A stretch of DNA of 64,000 nt from Alloyangia mangrovi (GCF_002300555.2 NZ_NTHN02000005.1:80765-144764); one strand, 5' to 3'; shown: positions 37,926 through 49,424, counted from the stretch's first letter. Notes: generated by a model from the letters alone, not told the origin. Translations and numbers: made by a program.

Positions 37926-37963
37926 AAAAAAAACCGCCGCGCTCCGGGGATGGGAGGCGGCGG
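37926..37963 (-). terminator. Terminator of the small membrane-protein gene
   Basis: On the minus strand a 7-bp GC stem (37957-37963 with 37934-37940) is followed directly by eight T (37933-37926). It is a textbook intrinsic terminator about 140 bp past the small gene at 38107-38226. Confidence 0.75.
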
Positions 37964-38106
37964 CAGTGGCGTGTCTTGTGGACTCCGGGAGAGCCGCGTT
38001 GCGTGTCCGGGGATCAGGCGACCCGGAGCTGGGGAAACAATGCGGCGCATCGGGACAGTGATGCGGGCGGCACCCGGAGCAAGACCGCAGGCAGAAATTC
38101 GAAAGC

Positions 38107-38226
38107 TCAGAGCAGCGGCAGGTGCAGCGCCCCGACAAGGATCACGATCAGCGAGACGGCCCCGATCATGTCGGTGACCAGCGCGGTGTTCGAGCGGCTC
38201 ATGGTGGTGCGGATGGTGTCGATCAT
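38107..38226 (-). CDS. 39-residue single-span membrane protein, possibly SOS-controlled
   Basis: ATG at 38226 is preceded by GAGGGA with an 8-nt spacing. The protein is 39 residues: a short charged/polar N-terminus (MIDTIRTTMSRSN) and one hydrophobic helix (residues 18-38) at the C-terminus. It has no close family that I recognise. About 77 bp upstream lies a GAAC-N7-GAAC site, which reads GTTC-N7-GTTC in the direction of this gene and is the LexA box form of alphaproteobacteria. A clear terminator lies downstream. Caulobacter SidA, an SOS-induced 29-residue inner-membrane division inhibitor, is a suggestive parallel in size and regulation, but I see no sequence similarity to claim homology. 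Confidence 0.6.
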   Translation of the reverse strand: MIDTIRTTMSRSNTALVTDMIGAVSLIVILVGALHLPLL

Positions 38227-38302
38227 CTTGGCGTTCCCTCTGTGCGTGCTGTGCGTGTTCTCTTGTTGCCCTTTTGTTCTCATGCGATCCGATTCGAGTA
38301 AA

Positions 38303-38317
38303 GAACTTTTTGAGAAC
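38303..38317 (-). promoter_or_regulatory. Putative LexA (SOS) box GAAC-N7-GAAC
   Basis: The sequence GAACTTTTTGAGAAC fits the alphaproteobacterial LexA site (GTTC-N7-GTTC on the minus strand). Further GAAC units follow at 38324, 38334 and 38347, spaced 10-13 bp, so several half-sites lie on nearly one face of the helix. The likely target is the small gene starting at 38226. Confidence 0.5.
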
Positions 38318-38345
38318 ATTTGTGAACACATGAGAACATGACGCT

Positions 38346-38395
38346 AGAACAGAAAGACCCGTCGCGCGGCTCGGCGCTCCGGGTCTTTCTGTTCT
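38346..38395 (+). terminator. Strong hairpin with plus-strand U-tract
   Basis: A perfect 16-bp stem (38346-38361 with 38380-38395) is followed on the plus strand by CTTCTATTTTT. It can also stop recG transcripts arriving from the other side. The nearest plus-strand gene ends 460 bp upstream (37882). Confidence 0.75.
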
Positions 38396-38430
38396 CTTCT
38401 ATTTTTCAGTAACTTAACGCGCCACGATGG

Positions 38431-40521
38431 TCAGCCGACGCTGATCAGCTTGATCGCCTCGTCCTGCCGCATCAGCCAGAGCAGTACCCGCGCTGCCTTG
38501 CCCCGGTCGCTCTGCAGTTCCGGGTCCTCGGCCAGCAGCCGCCGCGCATCGCTCTGCGCCATGGCCATTAGCGAGGCCTGGCTTTCCAGATCCGCCACCT
38601 TGAAGCGCGGCAGGCCCGACTGCGCCGTGCCGATCAGATCGCCGGCGCCACGCATCTGCAGGTCGACCTCGGAGATGCGGAAGCCATCCTCGGTCTCGCG
38701 CAGCGTCGTGAGCCGCTTCATCCCGCTCTCGCCAAGCGGCGGCTGATACATCAAAAGGCAGGTCGAGGCCGCCTCGCCGCGCCCGACGCGGCCGCGCAAC
38801 TGGTGCAGCTGGGCGAGGCCGAAGATCTCCGCCCGCTCGATCACCATGATCGAGGCATTGGGCACGTTCACCCCGACCTCGATCACCGTGGTGGCAACGA
38901 GCACCTTGGTCTCGCCGGCGACGAAGCGCGCCATGGCGGCGTCCTTCTCGGCGGGCGGCATCTGGCCGTGTACCAGCCCCACCACGCCCTCGCCGAGCTG
39001 CGCGCGCAGGTGCTTGAAACGTTCTTCGGCGGCGGTGAGGTCCGAGACCTCGCTCTCCTCGACCAGCGGGCAGACCCAATAGGCCTGCCTCCCCTCGGCA
39101 ACCGCCTTGCGCAGGTGTTCGACAACCTCCGGCATGCGTTCGGTCGAAACCAGCGCGGTCTGCACCGGCTTGCGCCCCGGCGGCTTCTCGTCGAGCACCG
39201 AGACGTCCATGTCGCCGTATTGCGCCAGCGCCAGGCTGCGCGGGATCGGCGTGGCGGTCATCACCAACACGTCGGCGCCCTGCCCCTTGCGGCCGAGCTC
39301 GAGCCGTTGGCGCACGCCGAAGCGGTGCTGCTCGTCGACGATGGCAAGGCGCAGGGCCTTGAACACGACGTCGTCCTGGAACACCGCGTGGGTGCCGACG
39401 AGGATATGGATATTGCCCGCCGCCAGCGCCGCCAGCTTGGCCTTGCGCTCGCTGCCCTTGTCCCGGCCGGTGAGGAGCTCCACCACCACCCCGGCGCTCT
39501 CGGCCAGCGGTTGCAGCCCCTCCATGTGCTGGCGGGCGAGGATTTCCGTCGGCGCCATCATCACGCCCTGCCGGCCGGATTCCACCGCGATAAGCAGCGC
39601 CATGAAGGCGACCAGCGTCTTGCCCGCGCCGACGTCGCCCTGCAACAGGCGGTTCATCCTGGTCTCGGCAGCCATGTCCTCGGCGATCTCGTCCATCGCC
39701 CGGAGCTGCGCCCCGGTCGGCCGGTACGGCAGCGCCGATAGCACGCGGCGGCGGAGCCGCCCGTCGCCCATGGTGGGGAAGCCCTTGCCCTTGCGGCGGT
39801 TTATCCGGGCGAGGCCGAGCGTCAGCTGGTGCGCCAGCAGCTCGTCATAAGCGAGCCGGGCACGGGCTGGAGCCGTGGGGTTCAGCGCGGCCATGCCGTC
39901 GGGGGCATGCGCCGCCTCGAGCGCGGCGTGCCAGTCAGGCCAGCCCTCGCGCTCCTTCAGGGGGCCGTCGATCCATTCCGCCAGCTCGGGCGCGCGGGTG
40001 AGCGCCCCGGCCACGGCGCGGGCCATCAGCTTCTGCGTAACCCCGGCGGTGAGCGGGTAGACCGGCTCGAAGAGCGGCAGGGTGTGCGCCTCCTCGGGCG
40101 CCAGCATGTGGTCGGGGTGGACCATCTGCGCCAGCCCGTCAAAGAACTCGACCTTGCCCGAAACCAGCCGCCGCGAGCCCTCGGGCAGCACGCGGGTCAG
40201 GTAGTCGGCGCGGCCGTGGAAGAACACAAGCTGGAAGGTCGTCTCGGCGTCCTCGACCTGGATGCGGTAGGGCCGCCCCTTCACGGCGGGCGGCATGTGG
40301 CGCAGCACCTGCACCTCGACGGTTATCGTGCCCGGCAGGTCGGCCCCCTCGACCGAAGGCCGCGGGCGGCGGTCGATCACCGAATGCGGCAGGGTCAGCA
40401 GCAGGTCACGCGGCGCGGCGACGTCCAGCCCTTCCATCGCCTGCGCGGTCTTGGGGCCGACGCCGTCCAGCGTCTTCAGCTCGGCAAAGAGCGGCCAAAG
40501 GGCCTCGGGGCGCTGGCTCAT
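38431..40521 (-). CDS. recG: ATP-dependent DNA helicase RecG
   Basis: A 696-residue branch-migration helicase that reverses stalled forks and processes recombination junctions. The N-terminal wedge domain is followed by Walker A LLQGDVGAGKTLVAF, the DExH box as IVDEQHRFG, motif III TATPIPRSLAL, and motifs V-VI up to QLRGRVGRG. A C-terminal TRG-like region (SGLPRFKVADL) is visible. The length is typical. ligA ends 8 bp upstream on the same strand. Confidence 0.96.
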   Translation of the reverse strand: MSQRPEALWPLFAELKTLDGVGPKTAQAMEGLDVAAPRDLLLTLPHSVIDRRPRPSVEGADLPGTITVEVQVLRHMPPAVKGRPYRIQVEDAETTFQLVFFHGRADYLTRVLPEGSRRLVSGKVEFFDGLAQMVHPDHMLAPEEAHTLPLFEPVYPLTAGVTQKLMARAVAGALTRAPELAEWIDGPLKEREGWPDWHAALEAAHAPDGMAALNPTAPARARLAYDELLAHQLTLGLARINRRKGKGFPTMGDGRLRRRVLSALPYRPTGAQLRAMDEIAEDMAAETRMNRLLQGDVGAGKTLVAFMALLIAVESGRQGVMMAPTEILARQHMEGLQPLAESAGVVVELLTGRDKGSERKAKLAALAAGNIHILVGTHAVFQDDVVFKALRLAIVDEQHRFGVRQRLELGRKGQGADVLVMTATPIPRSLALAQYGDMDVSVLDEKPPGRKPVQTALVSTERMPEVVEHLRKAVAEGRQAYWVCPLVEESEVSDLTAAEERFKHLRAQLGEGVVGLVHGQMPPAEKDAAMARFVAGETKVLVATTVIEVGVNVPNASIMVIERAEIFGLAQLHQLRGRVGRGEAASTCLLMYQPPLGESGMKRLTTLRETEDGFRISEVDLQMRGAGDLIGTAQSGLPRFKVADLESQASLMAMAQSDARRLLAEDPELQSDRGKAARVLLWLMRQDEAIKLISVG

Positions 40522-40528
40522 GCGAGGG

Positions 40529-42816
<2,288 letters not shown>

Positions 42817-42866
42817 TCACGCCTTTTGGCAGACGTGATAGGGCGCTCGGCGGGACACGTCCAGAG

Positions 42867-43575
42867 TCAGGCGTTCACTGCCATGGCGCCAACCGGCGGC
42901 TCGGGATCGCGCAGAACGTATCCGCGCCCCCAGACGGTCTCGATGTAGTTTTCATCCCCGGTGGCTTCCGAGAGTTTCTTGCGAAGCTTGCAGATGAAGA
43001 CGTCGATGATCTTGAGCTCGGGCTCATCCATCCCCCCCGTAGAGATGGTTGAGGAACATCTCCTTGGTCAGGGTGGTGCCCTTGCGCAGCGAAAGCAGCT
43101 CGAGCATCTGGTATTCCTTGCCCGTCAGATGCACGGCGCGCTCGCCCACGGTGACGGTCTTGGCATCGAGGTTCACCGACACCTTGCCGGTGCGGATGAT
43201 CGATTGCGAATGCCCCTTGGAACGGCGGATGATCGCATGGATGCGCGCCACCAACTCGTCGCGGTGGAACGGCTTGGTCAGGTAGTCGTCGGCGCCGAAG
43301 CCGAATCCCTTGATCTTGTTCTCGGTGTCGTCGGCCCCCGAGAGAATCAGGATCGGCGTATTGATCCGCGCCATGCGCAACTGGCGAAGCACCTCGTGCC
43401 CGTGGATGTCCGGCAGATTGAGGTCCAGCAGGATCAGGTCATAGTCGTAGAGCTTCGCAAGATCGATGCCCTCTTCCCCGAGATCCGTGGCGTAGACGTT
43501 CAGGTTCGCGTGGTTCAGCATCAGCTCGATGCTCTTCGACGTGGTCGGATCGTCTTCAACCAAAAGGATGCGCAT
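42867..43575 (-). CDS. ctrA: Cell-cycle response regulator CtrA (apparent frameshift)
   Basis: An OmpR-family regulator with receiver Asp51 ([20 protein letters not shown]) and a winged-helix DNA-binding domain ([30 protein letters not shown]), nearly identical to Caulobacter CtrA in these segments. The open frame stops at 43024 because of seven G on the coding strand (43032-43038). With six, it continues [20 protein letters not shown] and so on to a TGA at 42867, about 235 residues, the usual CtrA length. In Rhodobacteraceae CtrA mainly controls motility, gene-transfer agent and c-di-GMP-linked genes. Regulator SciP is encoded just upstream. Confidence 0.95.
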
Positions 43576-43624
43576 GGCCGTCTCCGCTAATCTCTACCCC
43601 TGCGCCGAGCCTGTCCCAATTTAG

Positions 43625-43639
43625 TTAATGGTTCTTTAC
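43625..43639 (-). promoter_or_regulatory. CtrA-binding-like box upstream of ctrA
   Basis: On the plus strand TTAA-N7-TTAC; on the coding strand GTAA-N7-TTAAC, one mismatch from the CtrA consensus TTAA-N7-TTAAC. It lies 50 bp upstream of the ctrA start, a position suited to autoregulation. The remaining bases of the 266-bp ctrA-sciP gap show no gene. Confidence 0.55.
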
Positions 43640-43841
43640 CCCAGCCGAGATCACTCTAGAGAACTTGAGCGGGCAATCAACTTTTGACAGAATCTCATTA
43701 GGATAGGTCGCGTCCATTTCCGGGCCGAGGCAGACATGACGTTGCTTCCTTGGCAAGAATTCCGCCGTCCCCCTGGGTCAAGTTACCCGGACCGCCCGTT
43801 CCACGCCCCCAATGAACTCCGTGCGTCCATACGCGACCGCT

Positions 43842-44114
43842 TTAGCGGAACCGTTGCACAAGCGTGGCTTTGAGCGCTTCTTCTCCGTGGCTGGAGACGG
43901 CCTTCACCCATTCGGCCAACTCTTCGGAGCTGAGCGCATAGCGCTCCATCGCCTGCTCATCCGTCAGGAGCCCGTGACGCACGGCACGCACAACGGCAGC
44001 CTTGCGAGAGGCGACCCAGCGGCGCGTCTCCGGCGGAGGGAGATCGGCCCGTGTCATGATCGAGCCATCAGGCAGCGTCACCGCGCGCGGGCCATCGATC
44101 TTCTTGAGGTACAT
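43842..44114 (-). CDS. sciP: SciP (DUF1153) CtrA-inhibiting regulator
   Basis: A 90-residue protein whose core LPPPETRRWVASRKAAVVRAVRHGLLT matches SciP of Caulobacter, a small helix-turn-helix protein that binds CtrA and blocks its activation of target promoters. The length and the final QRFR fit the family. The start at 44114 (MYLKKIDGPRAV) is family-typical. Immediately upstream lies a tandem repeat array that, read in frame, would add a cysteine/histidine-rich N-terminus with no family support. It is on the same strand as and upstream of ctrA. Confidence 0.93.
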   Translation of the reverse strand: MYLKKIDGPRAVTLPDGSIMTRADLPPPETRRWVASRKAAVVRAVRHGLLTDEQAMERYALSSEELAEWVKAVSSHGEEALKATLVQRFR

Positions 44115-44220
44115 GGTCGTCGTCCCGTATGGTCGTCGTCCCGCTTGGCAGTGTGCCGTCTGGCAGTGTGCCGTCTGGCAATGTCCCGCTTGGCAGTTCC
44201 CGCTTGGCGTCGTCCCGTTT
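44115..44220 (-). repeat. Seven-unit ~15-bp tandem repeat abutting the sciP start
   Basis: On the coding strand the units are CCAAACGGGACGACG, CCAAGCGGGAACTG, CCAAGCGGGACATTG, two of CCAGACGGCACACTG, CCAAGCGGGACGACGA and CCATACGGGACGACGA, directly followed by CCATG, the sciP start. Five of the seven units contain CGGGA, a weak Shine-Dalgarno-like core; the last sits about 12 nt before the ATG. Confidence 0.85.
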
Positions 44221-44298
44221 GGCCCTCCCCGCCTCCGCGCCAGCCCGGATCTGCGCCCGGCCCAGCTATGGGGGTGACGCATATTGGCCTTGCGCGAT

Positions 44299-44313
44299 TT
44301 AACGCTGTCTAAA
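44299..44313. promoter_or_regulatory. Weak CtrA-like half-site pair between sciP and mnmA
   Basis: TTAA (44299-44302), seven bases, TAAA (44310-44313): one mismatch from TTAA-N7-TTAA. It is in the divergent sciP/mnmA region. It could serve CtrA control of sciP, but the match may be chance. Confidence 0.3.
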
Positions 44314-44370
44314 ACGCGCCCTTGTTAGTAAGACGCATTTTCCTATATTCCCCCGGACTCCCGGAGATTG

Positions 44371-45516
<1,146 letters not shown>

Positions 45517-45549
45517 TCGCCGCACCCCTCTTGCGTCAGACACCCCCAG

Positions 45550-45579
45550 GGCCCATCCTTTCACGCGAAAGGGTGGGCC
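45550..45579 (+). terminator. Hairpin after mnmA
   Basis: A 13-bp stem with one mismatch (45550-45562 with 45567-45579) lies 33 bp past the mnmA stop and just before the DUF1992 start. It may attenuate read-through into that gene. Confidence 0.6.
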
Positions 45580-45584
45580 TTGTC

Positions 45585-45917
45585 ATGTCGTGGCTGAGCC
45601 GTCTCACGGAACGCCGGATTCTGAAATCGCTGGCCGAGGGCAAGCTGCAGGGCCTTGAGGGCGAGGGCAGACCCCTCCCTGACCGCAGCGGCGAGGCGCA
45701 TCTCGATCCGGGCGAGGCCATGGGCTTCCGCATCATGGCAGAAGCCGGTGCCCTGCCCGAGGAGATCGTCCTCAAGAAGCAGGTCGCAGCGCAGCAACTG
45801 GTCCTGGCCGGGCTGACCGACATGGACGCGCGCAAAGCAGCCATGGCCAAGCTCGCCGATCTGCAGATGAAGCACTCCATGGCCGAGGAGGCCCGGCGCC
45901 GGTTCCTGCGCGACTAG
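45585..45917 (+). CDS. DUF1992 (DnaJ-C28-like) protein
   Basis: A 110-residue protein with the DUF1992 signature found in animal DNAJC28 and many bacteria: ERRILKSLAEGKLQGLEGEGRPLPD near the start and a helical C-terminus. There is no J domain. Start ATG 45585 gives MSWLSRLTERR. The function is unknown; homologues have been linked to Golgi trafficking in animals, which is not informative here. The stop overlaps by a few bases the stop of the convergent GGDEF/EAL gene. Confidence 0.82.
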   Translation: MSWLSRLTERRILKSLAEGKLQGLEGEGRPLPDRSGEAHLDPGEAMGFRIMAEAGALPEEIVLKKQVAAQQLVLAGLTDMDARKAAMAKLADLQMKHSMAEEARRRFLRD

Positions 45918-47752
45918 CCTTCGTCCGGAGCCCAGTCCCCGATCGGATAGATCAACGGTGCCTCCGCCAGCGCTTCGCCGCAGAGCGGGGCCGAGATAAG
46001 GTGTCCCTGCCCCGCGTCGCACCCCATGGCCCTGAGGTAGCTGAGCTGGCCCGGCGTCTCGATCCCCTCGGCCACCACGCGGAAGCCGAAGCGCCGCGCC
46101 ATGCCGAGGATCGCCTCGACCACGGCACGGTCGCGGGGGCGCGCACTGAGTCCCTGCACGAACTGACGGTCGATCTTCAGCATGTCGATCGGCCAGGCGC
46201 CGAGATGGCGCAGGCTGCCGTAGCCGGTCCCGAAGTCGTCGAGCGCGATCTTTGCCCCGCAGGCCCGCAGCTCGCGCAAGGTCTCGAAGACGCGCCCTCC
46301 CGTCTCTCCCAGCATCACCGTCTCGGGAACCTCGATCACGATCGCCTGCCAAGGCAGCCCGAGGTCCGAAAGCAGCGTTCCGAAGTCCCGGGTGAACTGA
46401 GGGTTGTGCAGGTCGAATCCGGTGACATTGATCCCGACGCGCAGGGGCGCACCGGCGACCGCCGCGCGCACCGGCAGCCCGCGCAGCACCTCCGTGGCCT
46501 GCACGATCATGCGGCGGGTCAGTTGCTCGGCCAGCACCGGGTTCTCGAAGATCGGGTAAAACAGCTCGGGGCCGATGATCTCGCCATCCTCGCCGCGCCA
46601 GCGGGCCAGCACCTCGTAGCCGGTGCATTGCCCGGTGGCGAGGTCCACCACCGGGTGGAACACCGGCTGGATTTCTCCCGCCGCCAGCGCCTCCGCGAAA
46701 TTCCGCATGAGCTCGCGCAGGCTGAAGCGCAGGTGGCGATGCGGATCGAAGATCACCCCCGCGCCGCGCCCTGCCTCCTTGGCCGCGTAGAGCGCCGTAT
46801 CGGCCTGTTCAAACAGCGTCTCGTAATTCTCGCCGTGGCGCGGGTAGAACGCAGCGCCCATGCTGATCCCGCCCAGCTCGGGCTTGCCCATGGTCTCAGC
46901 CAGGCGGGCGCTCGCCGCGCTGCAGGCCCGCATCACCTGCAGCAGCGCCGGTTCCGCCTCCGCAGGCAGGCGCAGCAACAGCGCGAATTCATCTCCGCCG
47001 ATCCGTCCGAGCCGGGCATCCAGCGGGACGCTGCCCTGCAGAGCCGCGGCGATGGCGCGCAGGTAGACGTCGCCGAACTGGTGACCGTGCAGGTCGTTGA
47101 TCTGCTTGAAGCTGTCCACGTCCATGAGCACCAGTGCATGCGGCCCGCGCCCCGCGCCCAGTATTTCGCGCGCATGCGTCCGAAACGCATCGGCATTGTC
47201 GAGCCCGGTGAGCGCGTCCTTCCGCACCCGCCGCTGCAGCTCCGCCGCCTGCCGCCCGAGCGCCGCCATATCCTGCGCCATCGCGATCTTTCCGCGGCGC
47301 TCGACGAGCAGCGCCGCGAGCATGGCGATGAAATGCCGCGAGGCCTTCTCCGCAGCGGCGATGCTGACCGCCTCGGCGTCGAAGCCGAGCACGATGGTTC
47401 CCAGCGGCAGCGCCGGCTGCGCGCTGCGGCCACCACCGATCCGCTCAATCAGGAAGCGCAGGCGCCGGCCATCCACGGTGGCTTCAATGGACTGCCTGCG
47501 CAGGCCTGACGCCAGGGCCCCGGGGCGATTGTCCACAAGGCTGCGCAAGCTCTCGGCAACCGGTCCATCGAGCGGCGCCGCCATGCGCACTGCGCGCGGC
47601 CCAACGACTTCGGGTGGCAGGTCCACAAGGCAAGCGACCGCCCCGGTAAGTGGCAGGGCCGCGGCGCCGATCCGGTCAAGAAAGGCGTCAAGTTCCGAAA
47701 CCGGCAGGTCGTCGCGGCCAAAGGTGCCCTGGTCCGGAAGATCGCTTATCAT
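45914..47752 (-). CDS. GGDEF-EAL cyclic-di-GMP protein
   Basis: A 612-residue protein with an N-terminal sensory region (about 1-165, no clear membrane span), a GGDEF domain with intact GGDEF at residues 252-256, and a C-terminal EAL domain. The EAL motif reads EVLARW. The N-x-S region appears as INVTGFDL and the downstream glutamate loop as EVPETVML. DDFGTGYGSLRHL, KIDRQFV and VVAEGIET are present, so phosphodiesterase activity is likely. No RxxD inhibitory site is seen before GGDEF. It may be bifunctional in making and breaking c-di-GMP. Confidence 0.92.
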   Translation of the reverse strand: MISDLPDQGTFGRDDLPVSELDAFLDRIGAAALPLTGAVACLVDLPPEVVGPRAVRMAAPLDGPVAESLRSLVDNRPGALASGLRRQSIEATVDGRRLRFLIERIGGGRSAQPALPLGTIVLGFDAEAVSIAAAEKASRHFIAMLAALLVERRGKIAMAQDMAALGRQAAELQRRVRKDALTGLDNADAFRTHAREILGAGRGPHALVLMDVDSFKQINDLHGHQFGDVYLRAIAAALQGSVPLDARLGRIGGDEFALLLRLPAEAEPALLQVMRACSAASARLAETMGKPELGGISMGAAFYPRHGENYETLFEQADTALYAAKEAGRGAGVIFDPHRHLRFSLRELMRNFAEALAAGEIQPVFHPVVDLATGQCTGYEVLARWRGEDGEIIGPELFYPIFENPVLAEQLTRRMIVQATEVLRGLPVRAAVAGAPLRVGINVTGFDLHNPQFTRDFGTLLSDLGLPWQAIVIEVPETVMLGETGGRVFETLRELRACGAKIALDDFGTGYGSLRHLGAWPIDMLKIDRQFVQGLSARPRDRAVVEAILGMARRFGFRVVAEGIETPGQLSYLRAMGCDAGQGHLISAPLCGEALAEAPLIYPIGDWAPDEG

Positions 47753-47951
47753 GGAGCGGGCCCCTCCGTTCGCGTGAAATCATCAGTCGAAAACACGGGG
47801 CGTGCGGATGCAGGCACCCCAATACAATTCCCGGCACGCGCGCAGGCCCGCCGGTTCCATCAAGGTTTATGGAAAAACTTAAGGAGTTGTTAATAAGCGC
47901 CCCGCGCGCGAAGATATGCGCGGCGCCTCCGCGCACCGCCCGCAAAGCCAA

Positions 47952-47976
47952 ACGCCGCCCGGCTCCCGGGCGGCGT
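47952..47976 (-). terminator. Terminator hairpin after dctD
   Basis: An 11-bp perfect GC stem (47952-47962 with 47966-47976) with a 3-nt loop, 42 bp past the dctD stop, followed on the minus strand by TTGGCTTTG. It lies in the 265-bp gap before the GGDEF/EAL gene, where nothing else is seen. Confidence 0.65.
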
Positions 47977-48017
47977 CGATCCTTGGCACCAGGGGCACCG
48001 CTGTGCGTGTGTGGCGC

Positions 48018-49352
48018 TCAGAGGTAGTCCGAGCGCTGCAGCCCATACTTGGCCATCTTCTCGTTCAGCGTCCGGCGCGGCAGGCAGAGTTCGTCCATCA
48101 CCGAAGAGATCGAACCCTTGTGACGGCGCATGGTGTTGTCGATCAGCATCCGCTCGAAGGCTTCCACGTATTCTTTGAGCGGCTTACCCTCGGTGGTCAT
48201 CACCGGCTGCATGTCCTCGTGGTCGTTCATCAGCAGCGAGGCGATGGTGCCCGTACCACGGCGCGACTGCAGCACCGCGCGCTCGGCAAGGTTGATGAGC
48301 TGGCGCACGTTGCCCGGCCAGGGCGCCTGAAGCAGCTGCGCCGCCTCCTGTGCCGAGACCTGCGGCGCGTCACAACCGTACTCGTCCGAGAACTGCTCGG
48401 AGAAGCGGGTGAACAGCGTCAGGATATCCTCGCCGCGCTGGCGCAGCGGCGGTACGGTGATCTTCAGCGCCGCGAGGCGGTAGTAGAGGTCGGGGCGCAG
48501 CGCAGTCTCGCAGGTGCGGCCCTCGTCCTGCAGGTTGCAGATGGCGATGATGCGGGTCTCGGGCGGGGTGCCCTGATCGTTGATCACCGACAGCAGCCGA
48601 GCCTGCGAGGCGTCCGACAGGCTTTCGATGTCTTCGAGCACCAGCGTGCCGCCACGCGCTTCCTCGATCGCCGGCAGGCGCGTGTCCTCGGGCTGCATCG
48701 GCCCGAAGAGGCGGCGCATCAGCGCATCCTCGTCCATCGCCGCGCAGGAGATCAGCACGAACTTCTTGCCGGCGCGCGAGCCTACCGCGTGCAGCGCGTG
48801 GGCGATCAGCGTCTTGCCAGTGCCGGTCTCGCCGTCGATCAGCACGTGGCCGTCGGCCTGCCCGAGATCGAGCACGTCCTCGCGCAGCCGCTCCATGGCC
48901 GGGCTCTGGCCGATCAGCTTGCTCATCAGCTGGCCGCCGTCCGAGAGCTCGCGGCGCAGCACCCGGTTGTCGAGCGTCAGGCGGCGCGCGTTGGTGGCCT
49001 TCTTCGCCAGCTCCGACATGCGGTCGGGGTTGAAGGGCTTCTCGAGGAAGTCATAGGCCCCAATGCGCATCGCCTCGACCGCCATGGGCACGTCGCCGTG
49101 GCCGGTGATCATGATGACGGGCAGCGCAGAATCGTTGCCCATCAGCTTGCGCAGGAACTGGATGCCATCCATGCCGGGCATGCGGATGTCCGAGATCACG
49201 ATGCCCGGGTAGTCCGCGCCGACAGCGCCGAGCGCCTCTTCGGCGCTGGAGTAGGTCTCGGTGTCATAGCCAGACAGGGCCAGCCATTGGCTGATCGACT
49301 GGCGCATGTCCTTTTCATCGTCGACGATGGCGATCTTCATGGCTTTGGTCAT
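48018..49352 (-). CDS. dctD: C4-dicarboxylate response regulator DctD
   Basis: A 444-residue NtrC-family regulator paired with DctB. Receiver Asp55 (IVISDIRMPGMDGIQFL), Walker A GETGTGKT, and a C-terminal Fis helix-turn-helix (GSISSVMDELCLPRRTLNEKM) are seen. Two things are unusual. GAFTGA is absent (the region reads RRLFGPMQPEDTRLP). Walker B is GGTLVLEDIESL, with Glu-Asp where Asp-Glu is normal. This argues against classic sigma-54 activation of dct genes. It would control C4-dicarboxylate transporter genes, which are not in this window. Confidence 0.92.
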   Translation of the reverse strand: MTKAMKIAIVDDEKDMRQSISQWLALSGYDTETYSSAEEALGAVGADYPGIVISDIRMPGMDGIQFLRKLMGNDSALPVIMITGHGDVPMAVEAMRIGAYDFLEKPFNPDRMSELAKKATNARRLTLDNRVLRRELSDGGQLMSKLIGQSPAMERLREDVLDLGQADGHVLIDGETGTGKTLIAHALHAVGSRAGKKFVLISCAAMDEDALMRRLFGPMQPEDTRLPAIEEARGGTLVLEDIESLSDASQARLLSVINDQGTPPETRIIAICNLQDEGRTCETALRPDLYYRLAALKITVPPLRQRGEDILTLFTRFSEQFSDEYGCDAPQVSAQEAAQLLQAPWPGNVRQLINLAERAVLQSRRGTGTIASLLMNDHEDMQPVMTTEGKPLKEYVEAFERMLIDNTMRRHKGSISSVMDELCLPRRTLNEKMAKYGLQRSDYL

Positions 49353-49424
49353 TCGGTCTGGTCGCCTTTTGTTGTGGTCTTGTCGCGCATCTGGCGCGGA
49401 ATCTTACTCGTCATCGCCCGCGGC

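Noticed and set aside
38314..38337. Additional LexA boxes from the GAAC-N6-GAAC pairs
   Set aside because: The spacing is one base short of the N7 required by the known alphaproteobacterial LexA site.
44115..44220. A CRISPR array
   Set aside because: The units are about 15 bp with no spacers, so this is a simple tandem repeat.
44115..44282. An N-terminal extension of SciP encoded by the tandem repeats (Cys/His-rich)
   Set aside because: SciP relatives start near MYLKKIDG, and the extension has no family support; the repeats fit better as leader sequence.
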